Assembly: GCA_947044365.1 (NCBI GenBank)
Contig: OX345646.1
Location: 4,449,327-4,513,326, forward strand
Direction of reading: 5' to 3'
DNA length: 64,000 nt
From: Petrosia ficiformis
Lineage: Eukaryota > Porifera > Demospongiae > Haplosclerida > Petrosiidae
Shown: positions 22,620-34,540 of the stretch, one piece after another
Numbering within the stretch: the first letter of the stretch is position 1
Layout: each line of letters begins with the position of its first letter
Notes under the pieces: model-generated
The model's database searches: none
Told to the model about the DNA's origin: nothing
The model's input: only the letters and a program-made list of their open reading frames with translations
Made by a program: the position numbers and the translations under genes

Positions 22620-22754
22620 ACACAATTAATCCGTTCCGTAACCACATCCTCCATACTATTATGGTGTCAACGGAACTGAAATCCTCTGTAATATCTAATT
22701 TCTCTTCTCGTGCTGTCTTCACGTGTGTTGATCTCCAAGAAGTAATTAAGAGAG
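22620..22754 (+). other. Putative non-coding exon 1 with GTGAGT donor
   Basis: The segment ends CCAAGAAGTAATTAAGAGAG followed by GTGAGT at 22755. The same ending occurs at 61810 and, changed slightly, at 17566. An acceptor-like ATGTAG plus the family's exon 2 leader (GAATATAAACTTGTTGAGAA) lies about 1.8 kb downstream at 24523-24545, so an exon 1-intron-exon 2 order is preserved even though the coding exon is gone. Confidence 0.45.
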
Positions 22755-22780
22755 GTGAGTTACATGTTATAAAGTAGACC

Positions 22781-22782
<2 letters not shown>

Positions 22783-22838
<56 letters not shown>

Positions 22839-22878
22839 GTATAATTATATATATATATAAATTATATATATATATAAT

Positions 22879-22952
<74 letters not shown>
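22783..22952. repeat. (TA)n microsatellite
   Basis: About 170 bases of almost pure TA repeat with a few AATTA interruptions. Similar tracts lie at 40748-40839, 51329-51370 and 53868-53906. Confidence 0.95.
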
Positions 22953-22955
<3 letters not shown>

Positions 22956-24530
22956 AAGATTGTTTTAATCATTAGCTATTTTGTGAGAGGCCATTCAAGA
23001 CGTAATATTATACATTAATGTAAAACTCTTGTGATTATAATTAATTGAAAAGCTGTTACAAAGTGGAAGATACTCTATTCCATTAGTTATAACCCTCATA
23101 ATGATTATTATTAAACTGTTATGCTAATGAAATGGAGTGTCTTACTCTTTAGACTAGATATATTTTTAATTGCAGCGAAAGTAGTTATTGTGTTCTAGTT
23201 ACAGTAAAGGAATATAATTATTGTGATTTCTGCATAGTCTTAATAACTATCACATTTGTAAAACACAAAATCAGGACTATATGATCTTATATGGAATATT
23301 AAAAAAAAGACATCTGTTATTTCAAACCACATAATACAATAATCTCATGCTTCAGTGAGATCGTAATTACTTCCTCTAACTCTATACACTCACTATAATA
23401 GACCATCTTACTTCGAGCGAAAATATGTGGAAGTTCAATGATTAACTATGACATCACTGTTCATATGGTTTAGTCAACATCTTGGAATAGTTTTCATTGC
23501 TGTTAATGGAAATAAAGCTGTTTTTTTCATATAATCTAGATGCTTGTGTATACCATATATCATTCTAAAACAAATACAATAGAAATATTAGACTTAGTAC
23601 TACTGAACGCAAGTTAAAATTGAAAATTCGGTAAGAAGACAGGGCTACAGGCCGCTAAACTAGTGTGAATTAAGTATGGTACTGCACTTCAAAAATAGAA
23701 TTGTTTAAATAACAAATGTATTGGTTAGTGCATTTGCAAGGATTTAATTAGTTGTCCAGGAAACATCTAACGCCATAGCTACTTTGTACTAATTATATTA
23801 AAATATGTAAAAGATATATATACCAATTATAATCGATTATAATGCCTAATATCTCATATTAGATGCACAAAGAAGGTTTGAAACCTACAATGATTTAATT
23901 AAATTATTTATTTTCCTTCTTTGTACATCTATTTGACAGGATAAGGAAACAGAAATTACAATTATTGGATTATAATTATATGTATATCCATAACAACCTG
24001 TATACATGACGAATTAAATTACAATTTCTACTATTCCTTGTAACTACTAACCGATAAATTTGTTATTTTATTTTTTGCAGTTTAGCAATAGTATATGTAA
24101 CGTTTTAGAACACTCTGAAGTTGACATAAATGAAGAATAATTAACTGCTATATCTACCATTATTAAAGTGGTGGCTGCATAAGTTAAATTAATTTATCCC
24201 TCGTACAATTAATTAAGCAACCAAATTGAATGACACAAGTGACATTTTGTGTACTGACCTTATAGCTAGTGTTTTATATGAAAAGTGGATATTGACTACT
24301 GATGTTGCATACTACTACATCAATAGTTAAAATAGTCATGAAATGTAATGTAATTAACGCATTAAAATGTCACTCCATGATTCCACGCATGCGATTACGG
24401 TTGATTGAAGAATGCGTAAATACATTTCCACAAAATGTTATTTACACGTGCTTCAATCAACGGCAAAAATAAATCCCTCATGAAAAATACCCGCTATATG
24501 ATAATTATTTCTCTCACACATGTAGGAATA
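22953..24530. other. Relic intron 1 of a lost Death-ankyrin copy
   Basis: This segment aligns by landmarks with 61895-63480 (ACCAAGATT, CAAAGTGGAAGATA, TCATAATGA). It contains the intron motif near 23265 (CACAAAATCAGGACTATATG) and the TA-flanked MITE at 23684-24082. No coding sequence is seen. Confidence 0.45.
23684..24082. mobile_element. TA-flanked MITE copy
   Basis: The left end contains TAAATAACAAATGTATTGGT and the right end its inverted counterpart ACCGATAAATTTGTTATTTT before TTTTTTGCAG. The internal landmark GATGCACAAAGAAGGTTTGA also occurs in the copies at 45337 and 60579. Confidence 0.7.
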
Positions 24531-24631
24531 TAAACTTGTTGAGAATTAGCCCAAGCATCCCAGTCTTTAGGTTAGGATATTAGTTGTTTTAGAGCCCTTG
24601 CTTCGCTAGGGCTCTAAAACAACTAATATCC
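24523..24631 (+). other. Exon 2 leader remnant cut by a near-perfect hairpin
   Basis: ACACATGTAGGAATATAAAC TTGTTGAGAA-type sequence matches the leader just upstream of other family ATGs (for example 13321-13345). It is followed at 24575-24631 by a hairpin with 24-bp perfect arms (GGATATTAGTTGTTTTAGAG plus CCCT) and a 9-base centre that can add two more pairs. The Death-ankyrin coding sequence expected here is absent. Confidence 0.6.
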
Positions 24632-25151
24632 CTCCCTTCTACCTATAACCTGTACTTATCCTAATTAATATAAAAGAATGTGAATTGTAAATGTTCAGTT
24701 ATAAAATACAGAGGAACCTGATTGTGTTTTAATGATATTCGCACAATATATAACAAACTCAGGGCTGTGTGACCTTATTTGGAAAACACTATGTATATTA
24801 TTATTTGTATCAGGACCTTATATGAAAAACTGTTTACACTGACTGTACTACTAATATATGTATACATTATGATGTATTGATCAATGTTCACATCACATTT
24901 AATATACTAGTCAGCTGATCATGTTGTAAACAGCACAATACACACTTAAGAATGCATAAATTACTTAATGTGCAGTGTATTATAATTCATGCAATTTTAA
25001 CTGTGAGGTGTTAAATGCAACCAAATCAACTAACTACTTAATCACATTCTTTATGGCACTTGGGCGGGCCAATAGACGTCTCAATTAGGTAACAGAGTTA
25101 CTTGACTTGTGCATTACGTAGCCTTGATCTATTATATATTCAGCCTGACCC
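24632..25151. other. AT-rich sequence before the gap
   Basis: It contains one more copy of the intron motif (AACTCAGGGCTGTGTGACCT near 24755) followed by TTATTTGGAAA. No gene is seen. None of the Kelch exons expected 5' of the gene copy at 25352 is present. Confidence 0.4.
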
Positions 25152-25351
25152 NNNNNNNNNNNNNNNNNNNNNNNNNNNNNNNNNNNNNNNNNNNNNNNNN
25201 NNNNNNNNNNNNNNNNNNNNNNNNNNNNNNNNNNNNNNNNNNNNNNNNNNNNNNNNNNNNNNNNNNNNNNNNNNNNNNNNNNNNNNNNNNNNNNNNNNNN
25301 NNNNNNNNNNNNNNNNNNNNNNNNNNNNNNNNNNNNNNNNNNNNNNNNNNN
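25152..25351. other. Assembly gap (200 N)
   Basis: Exactly 200 unknown bases, a size often used as a placeholder. The gap falls inside exon 3 of the downstream Kelch-type gene: the base after the gap aligns with 53073. Confidence 0.98.
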
Positions 25352-28300
25352 CTGAAATCAACAAAAAGGACATGGAAACTGGTAAATTAATGACTATCAT
25401 TGTGCAATGAGACTTTAGGGCTCCTCGTAGATACGTACATGTATTGTACAAAAAGGCTGAATTGATTTATATCATGTATTTTAATTACTTTACAATGTGA
25501 TTGGCTAATCTAAGAAAAGATTTAGATAAACTGACAAGCTATGGTTATCATAACACATCATCACATGTGCAGTGGTGTGGAAACAACAAGTGATGTAGCA
25601 GGATATTGTCCAAAATAAACTGACACATTAACTATCGTTGCGGAATGTGTATAGTGTAATAACAAAACAAATTTGTACTGAGAGTCCTCACTGATATTAT
25701 TATATATAATTGGAATCCATTAATCATAAGTATAAGATATAAATGCGAGGCATTTGTTGAACACATAATTGTATATACATGTAGGTGTGGCTTATAGGAT
25801 AATGTAATTGAATTAGCTTCATCACAAAATAACTATATACCACAAAAAAGCATGCATAGCTATTATATGTATGTTTTCTGATTTCTAGTGGTTAGCTAGC
25901 TTAATAATCATAACGAAGGGCTCAGATTAACCACAAATCAACTAACTACTGGAAATTGTTCATAGTGCATAAAAATGCATAAAATTAGATATGTAGCACA
26001 CTACCAGATGTTTTTACTTTACTCTTGAAACACATTTTGAGAACGTTTTCAAGTTTATCTGGGTATATTACTGTTTTGCGAGTTAGATAACTATATATTT
26101 ACAGTTAATGCCATTATTTTGAGTCAACCTATTTTTGCTCAATATTCAAAAGGATTACTAGTATATGAATATACTCTCATTATAGATGTCGTTATCTGAG
26201 GGAGTAGCAAAGAGACGTGGTCACACAGCAACAGTGTTAAAGATAAGTGACACACGTGTCATTGTAGTTTTAGTGGGTGGTGTAAGTGATTGGATACCTA
26301 ATTATAAAAGCTGGGAACAGACTATAAGACCTGATACTCAAATATTAGAACTGGAAATAGGTAATCATCTACAATTAAATCCACACATATATAACAATTC
26401 ATTAAGTCCTTGTTGAATACAATCGTTGTCTTAATCAGATTTTCAAGACCATTGTAATCCGCAAGTCAAGTTCAGTTTCCACATGCATCTTGATGCTTAT
26501 AAAGAATTGATGCAGCAAAGGTCTGAAAAAGAACAACTTCAGATACAGGTTGAGGAACTAAAGAAAGTGAATGAAGAGTCTAAAATGAAGTTATTGGAGT
26601 CAGAAGCTTTACTAAACGACAGAAAACAAGGTATACTTTTATAAACCTATTTTTTAGTTTTTGTACACTAATATTAAAGTCATAGGTGTCAAATTATGAA
26701 TTAGATGCACTTATAATGATGCTAAATATTCTGCTATGATATTATATTTTTCAACATTCATGTTGATATTGATTGCAATCATTTTTCCTTCTGTTATTAC
26801 TAATCTGATCTTATTATGATGCAGTGTGGACCATATTTATGTTCATAATGAATTCATGTTTCTTAGTTTAACAGTCATACCAAAGGCTATCACACAAATG
26901 TATATATTCTCATCTTTGCAGGTAAATCTACTAGTAAACAGAGTACAGACAAAGAATTATCAAGGCAAAGAGCTGAAATTGAAGCCCTTCAGAAGAAACT
27001 AAGCAGAGAAACTGAAGAATTGATGCAGCAAAGGTCTGAAAAAGAACAACTTCAGATGCAGGTTGAGGAACTACAGACAGTGAATAAAGTCTCTAAAATA
27101 AGGTTATTGGAGTCAGAGGCTTTACTAAACGACAGAAAACAAGGTATACTATTATCTATTTCATACACGTATTTTAAATTCATGGATGTCAAATTATGAA
27201 TTAGATGCACTTATAATGATACTAAATATTCTGCTATAATAATATACTTTCCAACAATCACGTTGATATTGATTGCAATCATTTTTCCTTCTGTTGTTAC
27301 TTACATGATGCAGTTTGGACCATATTTGTGATCATAATGAATTCATGTTCCTTAGTTGAACATTCATACTGAAGGTTATCACACAAATGTATCTCATCTT
27401 TGCAGATAAATTTACTAGTAAACAGAGTACAGACAAAGAACTAGCGAGGCAAAGTGTTGAAATTGAAGTTCTTCAGAAGAAACTGAACAGAGAAACTGAA
27501 GAGAAGATGATACTACAGGATGAGATGACTAGGAAATATGCACAATTGCAAAATATAAAAGAAACTAAACTCCCCAACAGTGAAGGTATTATATCATGCT
27601 TTTACTTAGTTTCACATAGCCAGACCCAACCTACTACAAGGGAATGGTCTGGTCAACCCACTATACTAGTGTTCGTCAAGAGTTTAGCCAGATTTTTGGC
27701 TATTTTAATGAGTGAAAAGCTGCTAGTAATAATATATAGTCAAAGTAAGCATATTCATAACTGTACTTTCCCAGTAAACTAGTTGTATGAATATCATTAC
27801 TAGGTTACTACTGTTATATGAATTCAATTACTGGCTTGCTAAATACTTCATGCTTTTGATGAATGCTAGTTAACCAGACCCTTCCTTTGTAGTAGGTTGG
27901 GTCTGGCTTTGTGAGACTGACTTTTAGTATAATTATGGAACAGTATTCATACACTTATATGGAAAAACAGGCACTAGCAACATGACTTGAGACATGTTTG
28001 AAAATATTTATGCATTATGCACCATGCAATAATAATTATAATAAATGTGTAATATTAATTGTATTATTCTTTTCAGCTACTATTATCAGCAACCAGGATA
28101 TCAATATTCTGAGTAAGCTTACAAAACCTGAGCGGAGGAATGGAAAACTCCACTGGAGAAACCATGGATTAACCATCTTCAATCTCAAAGATTCTTATAC
28201 GAGTTTCTCCGTTACGACAGTCTGGTCTAGTCAGTTTGAGTTTCCGGAGAATACACAACTCTTCAGCCATATATACTGGATTCAAAGTGAAGGAGAACCA

Positions 28301-30225
28301 GCCAAACCAGTAGAAGTTGAAATGCAGCATTGTGCAGTACTGTTAAATAAGGACCAGTGCTCTAATATGTGTTTTGGTGTCTGCAATGATCCTGAAAATG
28401 GTCCCCCCTATACATTTAAAATACAAGAAGGTCATTTTGCTCCTAATTCCAACTACGGAAAGGTCGAGATAAAATTTTCAAGAAGGCTGATTGCCATTTT
28501 TGTTAGATTCATTAGTCGATTTCTGCCAGAAAATCATCAAAATGTCATCATCAATGGTATTGGGAAGAAATATTTCACAAAATGGTACTTGCAGAATTCC
28601 ACTCCTTCAAAAGGGCGTGCTCACTTTGTGATCTGTCAAAATTTGGATGGATGCATTGAGGTTTGTTATTCATTTGTGATGAATTTTTGCACACAGGAGG
28701 TCACCATAGTAAATACATGTATAATGTTTACCACAAACAAAACTACTATTAATATTGCTAATGTTAATAGTTATCATAATTATAACTATACATAATACAA
28801 TGTAAGACACACATGTATCTAGCACTTGTATAGTTTTATCCATTTTTCCTATTTCAAGAATGCTGATGAATATTATACAACAATGCATTCAATGAGATCT
28901 GGACCACAATCTATTATACATGCTAAACGTTTAGAAGAAAAAATTCAACTTGTATTGCAAGGAGACGGAAATGGTGGAGTACCTATTGAAGATGAGACTG
29001 AGCATAACGGCTGGAAAATAACTCCAACAGTTGTACCAGTCGAGGTATGCATGCATAAATAAATAAATTATTGTAATAAGATTATTGTGTGGCAGGAAAA
29101 TCAGCAAGGTGATAGAGAAGCTCACTAGCAGCAATTCTATATAATATCTTGTGCATTGGTTGAGATGAACTCTACATAACATAATAATCAATAATAATCT
29201 ACTAGAGTATAATATATATATAGTTTACTTATGAAGTGAGCTAATTAGATTGATAATCATCTCAACATATTAGTGTACATATTAGTTTGACTCTAATGTG
29301 TTAATAGGCATGTTGTAGAAGTGGAAACTTCGTGCATGAAAAGTAAACTTGTGTGTTAAGTGTCAGTATGATGTATAATTATCTCATATTTATATCAGGT
29401 TAAACTCAATGATGTGGATGAATGTTCAAAGTATGAAAAGTACCACTGTTTACAAATTCATACAGAAAAGACAAACATACAAGTAAACCTACCACCACTA
29501 AAAATTACATTGCAAGGCATTGAAGACACCAAAACATACTTCTTAAAACATGATGAAGTATTTGATGAACCAGGTATATAAAAAATGGTTTTGAAGTATT
29601 TCTGCATGAGTAGAAAATTTGGTATTGACATTATGAATATTATTTAACAGAAAATGGAGCATGTGTTATAATTTAATTTAATTATTTAGAAAAACACAAA
29701 GTTGCTTACAGTTCAAGAAAGACAGCTCTGTATCAGAAAATATGGAACCAAACATTCTTTATTTCAGCTGTGATCTTTGGTTTGATAGCCCTGTTTCTTT
29801 TTTTATTATTTAGTTCTCCTGACCAATTGCATACTAGTAAGTGAACTCTCAAATTTGATTTTGTTTTTATGATTGTACAATAATTATTTCCACCTGCAGG
29901 CTTACATTGGACATTGCATGCTGATTTCACAGAAAATGAGCTATTGACTGATCATTCTATTAGATCGATAACCAAGCCTTTCCAACTCTGTATCTGTTTG
30001 AAAAGAATTACATTTACTGAGTGCAAACAAATCGAACGAGAGCATAAAAATGACGTAAACAGACAAGCAATTGAGGTCATGTCAAAATGGTATCGTTCAC
30101 ACTACTTTAATTGGGAGGAAGTTGTGATTGCTTTGTATTGCAGTGATCATATAAAGGAAGCTAAAGAGCTTGCGAAGAGAAAGAGTGTGGATACAACTCT
30201 ACTGGATGATGGACCTATTATGTGA
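25352..30225 (+). CDS. Kelch/coiled-coil/ZU5-like/TM/Death-like protein, 5' part missing
   Basis: This is the second copy of the gene at 49641-57398. Exons by consensus splice sites and matching phases: 25352(gap)-25381, 26186-26360, 26439-26630, 26922-27143, 27406-27585, 28077-28660, 28859-29044, 29399-29573, 29690-29836, 29900-30225. The coding frame is open throughout. It encodes the last Kelch blade (ATVLKISDTRVIVVLVGGVS), a long coiled coil, a ZU5-like domain (LHWRNHGLTIFNL), a membrane helix (FFISAVIFGLIALFLFLLF) and a Death-like C-terminus (EVVIALYCSDHIKEAKELAK). The exon at 26922-27143 has no counterpart in the other copy; it joins the start of one coiled-coil exon to the end of another. 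Kelch exons 1-2 are not found upstream, so the copy is 5'-truncated or continues on unplaced sequence. Confidence 0.85.
27608..27918. mobile_element. MITE with GTCTCGC-TAGCCAGACCC ends in an intron
   Basis: The left end AGTTTCACATAGCCAGACCC and the right end (GGGTCTGGCTTTGTGAGACT) are inverted copies. The sister gene has the same element at the same intron position (54816-55108), so it inserted before the duplication. A related fragment lies near 47030-47080. Confidence 0.75.
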
Positions 30226-30544
30226 ATATCTGAACACTTTGATGTTGTGTTAATTTTCAGAATGTGTATAATAATTATAGGCATTTTTTAGAAGTGGAAA
30301 ATTATCTTCCCAGTGTTATAATATTATATATATATAGTCTTAGTCTGTGTTAGTAGAAGTCTGTTATTAATTTTGTTGCTGGGTAATGTAATGTTAATGT
30401 ATCACTCGATATAAAGTATCACATTTTATACAGATCTGTATAATATAATTATACACAAAATAATTCTGATACATAATTATATATACATTTTTTTTCCAGG
30501 ATTATATTAATTTCAGTTTACATTTTTATTATTATTAATTGTCA
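30226..30544. other. 3' flank of the Kelch-type gene
   Basis: No gene is seen. It aligns with 57399-57694 in the sister copy and probably contains the 3' UTR. Confidence 0.5.
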
Positions 30545-31038
30545 CTTTGGTCACGTTCCAATTGCTATCAAATAGAATAGAAGGTGATTTAATTTAGGAA
30601 CAGTAATCAGTTGATGTCTGATAAGATGACACCATTCATGGCATCACTCCTCTCCTTATTTCATTATCTTCTGGACATACTGATGTCATAAAAGCTTTTA
30701 TAAAAGCTTTTATTTTAGAGATACTGCGCTTGATTATGCCCAACTGGTGAAACATGAACTCTTCTTACAGCATCGTGGTTTGCATGGCACCGAGTGAGAC
30801 ATCACAGTTAGAACAATAGAAGAATCTTTGTTTAAAACTGTAGATGACGTCTCAGCTGCAAAAGATATTTCTAATCTACAGTCACCTCATAGTTCAAGAA
30901 GACAATAAAATATTAAATCGATTAAGAAGTACCTTGCAATTGAAGAAACAATCGACACTCATTTTATCAAACATCAATCAGCTAATAACACAAACAATCA
31001 TTTAACTATCAATTTGAATGACCTTCATTGTGATTGAA
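30545..31038 (+). pseudogene. Death-ankyrin C-terminal fragment
   Basis: The last ankyrin repeats and the tail are readable in pieces (GHTDVIKAF-like, TALDYAQL, SVDDVSAAKDIS-like). A deletion removes most of the SGANVNK segment, and there are frameshifts. The homologous piece in the sister block is 57695-58115. From about 30600 it is also one arm of an inverted duplication whose other arm lies at 33780-34540. Confidence 0.8.
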
Positions 31039-31595
31039 CAAGCAATTATTATTATTATAATCGCAGTTTCATGTTCTAATTCTTCATTTGATTGCAAAAT
31101 CGTTTCATTCCATGAAATGTATAGTCAATGTTTTATAGTCTTTATTATTATTTTTGTGCTGCAAAGTTATTACCTCATATTAAATTAATTTTTTCATGAA
31201 TTCATTAATAATATTTTCCAGTAGTATAAAAAGGATCAATAAAATTATTTATGTCCTCAGTATCTTCAAAAGGATGTTTATATGCAATATTCAAAAACAA
31301 GTAAAACAAGATTCTTGGCTTGGAAACTGTATTAACTATCTCATTAAAAACAATGTATAGCAGAGATGAATACTACAAATAAAGTCGGGAATTTGTGACT
31401 GTCTTCACAAAGCTCCATGAATTGCCATAATGCATACAATATCTCTGTACTATTTTGGTACAAACTAAAGTGCAATGATGTATGGTAATATAATAGTCGT
31501 GGTTATGATGTGCAATATATACATCCTCAATCTTGTTTCATTACTTTGACACACCCATCTCATAATCTTTTTATATGAACATTAATAGTAAGAAC

Positions 31596-32237
31596 TTAAG
31601 GTTGTAGTCTTTTCCGTGGGCGGATGCTACTCCAATCAGTTTCTAGTCTTGCAAGCTTCTTGCTGCATACAATCTGGTTCCATTCTGTAATTTTTGGAAG
31701 CCACACCCACCCGGGGGTATAATTATTGGGCCTAAATGTTTTCACTGATAGGTTATTTTCAGAAACAAAGAGTTTATTTTCAGAAACAAAGCTAAACACG
31801 CCCCACGGGTGGTGGAGGGGGCGGTGGGTGGGAAACAATGGCGGGTAACTGTAGTTGCTCTCTGAGAAAGATCGGAGTTTGATAGTGCCTAGAAAGGTAG
31901 ATTTTATGGTTTCAGTGAAAAGCTACAGAATTCAGCTTTCTTCAGCCTCTTGTAACTATAAAAGTAAAATGAATTTCCAGAAAACGGCTCTATTTGTTTT
32001 CTCTAAATGCATTGTACTTGGTGCATGCCATGATTGGTGGGCGTGGCTTTCTCCGTTTTGTACTTATTGCGATTACAAAAATGGACATTTTATATATGTT
32101 TTATCACTTCCAGGACCCTATAAAGGTGATTAAAAGATATGAAGGTTGCCATTACACCAGGTTAGAGTCATATTATATAATATTCTATTTTGAAACTGAT
32201 TGGAGTCGCATCCGCCCACTCCCTAGTACCACCTTAA
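31596..32237. mobile_element. TTAA-flanked MITE, tandem copy 1
   Basis: The 642-bp element runs from TTAAGGTTGTAG to TACCACCTTAA. The ends are inverted repeats of about 48 bases (GTGGGCGGATGCTACTCCAA against its inverted form TTGGAGTCGCATCCGCCCAC). The internal reading frames (for example MFPTHRPLHHPWG) are shared by the copies only because the DNA is nearly identical and have no protein hallmarks. TTAA target sites are typical of piggyBac elements. Confidence 0.85.
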
Positions 32238-32254
32238 TTAAGAAAGTTAACATA

Positions 32255-32896
32255 TTAAGGTTGTAGTCTTTTCCGTGGGCGGATGCTACTCCAATCAGTT
32301 TCTAGTCTTGCAAGCTTCTTGCTGCATACAATCTGGTTCCATTCTGTATTTTTTGGAAGCCACACCCACCCGGGGGTATAATTATTGGGCCTAAATGTTT
32401 TCACTGATAGGTTATTTTCAGAAACAAAGAGTTTATTTTCAGAAACAAAGCTAAACACGCCCCACGGGTGGTGGAGGGGGCGGTGGGTGGGAAACAATGG
32501 CGGGTAACTGTAGTTGCTTTCTGAGAAAGATCGGAGTTTGATAGTGCCTAGAAAGGTAGATTTTATGGTTTCAGTGAAAAGCTACAGAATTCAGCTTTCT
32601 TCAGCCTCTTGTAACTATAAAAGTAAAATGAATTTCCAGAAAACGGCTCTATTTGTTTTCTGTAAATGCATTGTACTTGGTGCACGCCATGATTGGTGGG
32701 CGTGGCTTTCTCGGTTTTGTACTTATTGAGATTGCAAAAATGGACATTTTATATATGTTTTATCAATTCCAGGACCCTATAAAGGTGATTAGAAGATATG
32801 AAGGTTGCTACTACACCAGGTTAGAGTCATATTATATAATATTCTATTTTGAAACTGATTGGAGTCGCATCCGCCCACTCCCTAGTACCACCTTAA
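32255..32896. mobile_element. TTAA-flanked MITE, tandem copy 2
   Basis: A second 642-bp copy in the same orientation, 17 bases after the first and nearly identical to it, with its own TTAA at both ends (32255-32258 and 32893-32896). Near identity implies a very recent insertion or a tandem duplication of the element. Confidence 0.85.
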
Positions 32897-32919
32897 GGAA
32901 AGTACATTTATTATACATT

Positions 32920-33480
32920 TATAATAGTTATGCCTATATGTTTTTTCCTTTTTGTAAGAAAACATGTTTTAGTATACTTGTATATAATTATCATAATAGC
33001 TAATTATAAGTATTATAGATCTACATCCTCCTAATAAATGATTTATGCAGAGTAAACATATAGTAGGTCAAAATCAAAATTGTGTTTGAATTATGATGGC
33101 AATACCACTTTCAAGGTTGTGGTTCAAGTGCTTAATTGTATTCACAGAAGAGTACTCAACTCCACAAGTAAGAAATAACCTATAAAAAGGTAAATATACT
33201 GTACAAATAGTGTAACCCTTCAATGTTAAAATCAATTGTTGGGATGGCTCCACCCTTTATAGTGTGGTACGTCCAGCAGGCTGAAATGATGCATGCAAAG
33301 CATGTTAAAGTTTTTAATGTCCAAGCCCACTTTTGGTTACCCCACACCCATTTTGACCTATAATCTAAGCTTGATAATATTATTGTTGCAGAGCTTGAGA
33401 ATTTAGATGGAGCTTGCTACTGCAGCCCCTGGCTTGATCGAAAATAATGTTCTATATAACTTAAAAAGTACTCCAGCAAG
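32920..33480. repeat. Distal part of the segmental duplication
   Basis: Landmarks such as TATTATAGATCTACATCCTC, TATGTCAAAATCAAAAT-like and GCTCCACCCTTTATAG (about 33000-33270) match 58240-58510. TTGCAGAGCTTGAGAATTT (33389) matches 59550. No gene is visible. Confidence 0.7.
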
Positions 33481-33599
33481 AAAAAAAACTCTTTTTGTGT
33501 TGTGAATGTGTGTGAATTGTTTAGCTGTATAAAATGTGTATTTGTTACCATTAATTTTTGTGTATACCTCCAAACAGTCTGAATTACTTAGTTTGAAGA

Positions 33600-33760
33600 A
33601 ATAATTATAAGGCGTGAACTCGCGGTTAATCGTGAGAAAACGGGTATTCACTCCTGCTTTCGTACCTAAGCGCGGAAAGCGAATTTTCAACGATAATTTG
33701 CGTGATTTCCCGTGTTCGTTTCTACGCCATTACAAAAACGCGAAGTTTCACTTTTTGTTT
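33600..33760. other. CpG-rich patch in AT-rich DNA
   Basis: The patch has many CG dinucleotides (for example GCGTGAACTCGCGGTTAATC and AAGCGCGGAAAGCGAATTTT) unlike its surroundings. No gene was recognised. It may be a young repeat not yet eroded by deamination, or a promoter remnant. Confidence 0.4.
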
Positions 33761-33779
33761 TTACTCGACAGTAAGACAG

Positions 33780-34540
33780 TCACAAATTCTCACCTTTATT
33801 TGTAGTATTCATTTCTGCTATATATACGACGTTATTATCAATGAGATGGTTAATCCAAGAATCTTGTTTTACTTGTTTTTGAGTATTGCATATAAACATG
33901 CTTTTGAAGATACTGATCACACAACTAATTTTATCTATCATTTTTATACTGCTGAATGAATTCAACTTTAATGTGCATGAGGTAAGAACTTTGCAGCAAA
34001 AAATTATAATATATTGATTGATTATACATTTCATGGAATAAAACGATTTTGCAATCAAATGAAGTATTAAACATGAAACTGCAATTATAATATTATTATT
34101 TGCTTGTAAAATCACAATAAAGGTCATTCAAATTGATAGTTAAAAGATTGTTTGTGTTATTAGCTGATTGATGTTTGATAAAATGAGTGTCAATTGTTTC
34201 TTCAATTGCAAGGTACTTCTTAATCGATTTAATATTTTATTGTCTTCTTGAACTATGAGGTGACTGTAGATTAGAACTATCTTCTTCAGCTGAGACGTCA
34301 TCTACAGTTTTAAGCAAAGATTCTTCTATAGTTCTAACTGTGATATCACACTCTGTGCCATGCAAACTGCAATGCTGTAATAGAAGAGGTCGTGTTTCAC
34401 CTGCTGGGCATAATCAAGTGCAGTATCTCCAAACTGATCGTTCTTGTTAACATTACCACCAGATTGAATAAGAGCCTTTGTGACATCAGTATGTCCACAA
34501 GATGATGACATCATGAGAGGAGTGATGCCATGATTGAATC
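33780..34540 (-). repeat. Inverted copy of 30600-31410
   Basis: The segment is the inverted counterpart of 30600-31410: for example CACAAATTCTCACCTTTATT and TGAATTCAAC-type landmarks pair with 31390 and 31200, and the pseudogene tails match. The arms enclose about 2.4 kb with the two tandem TTAA elements. Confidence 0.75.

Noticed and set aside
25102..25451. Open frames spanning the N gap
   Set aside because: They exist only because N codons are not stops; the true sequence is unknown.
28661..28795. Extension of the ZU5-like exon past GAG into KTTINIANVN-type sequence
   Set aside because: The bases after 28660 (and 55883) are intron: a GT donor is present, the next exon continues in phase, and the reading is Asn/Ile/Thr-rich intronic sequence.
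31596..32497. Repeated open frame MFPTHRPLHHPWG in the TTAA elements as a protein-coding gene
   Set aside because: The frames are shared only because the element copies are nearly identical DNA; the third copy (38736-39327) breaks them, and they read through the terminal inverted repeats.
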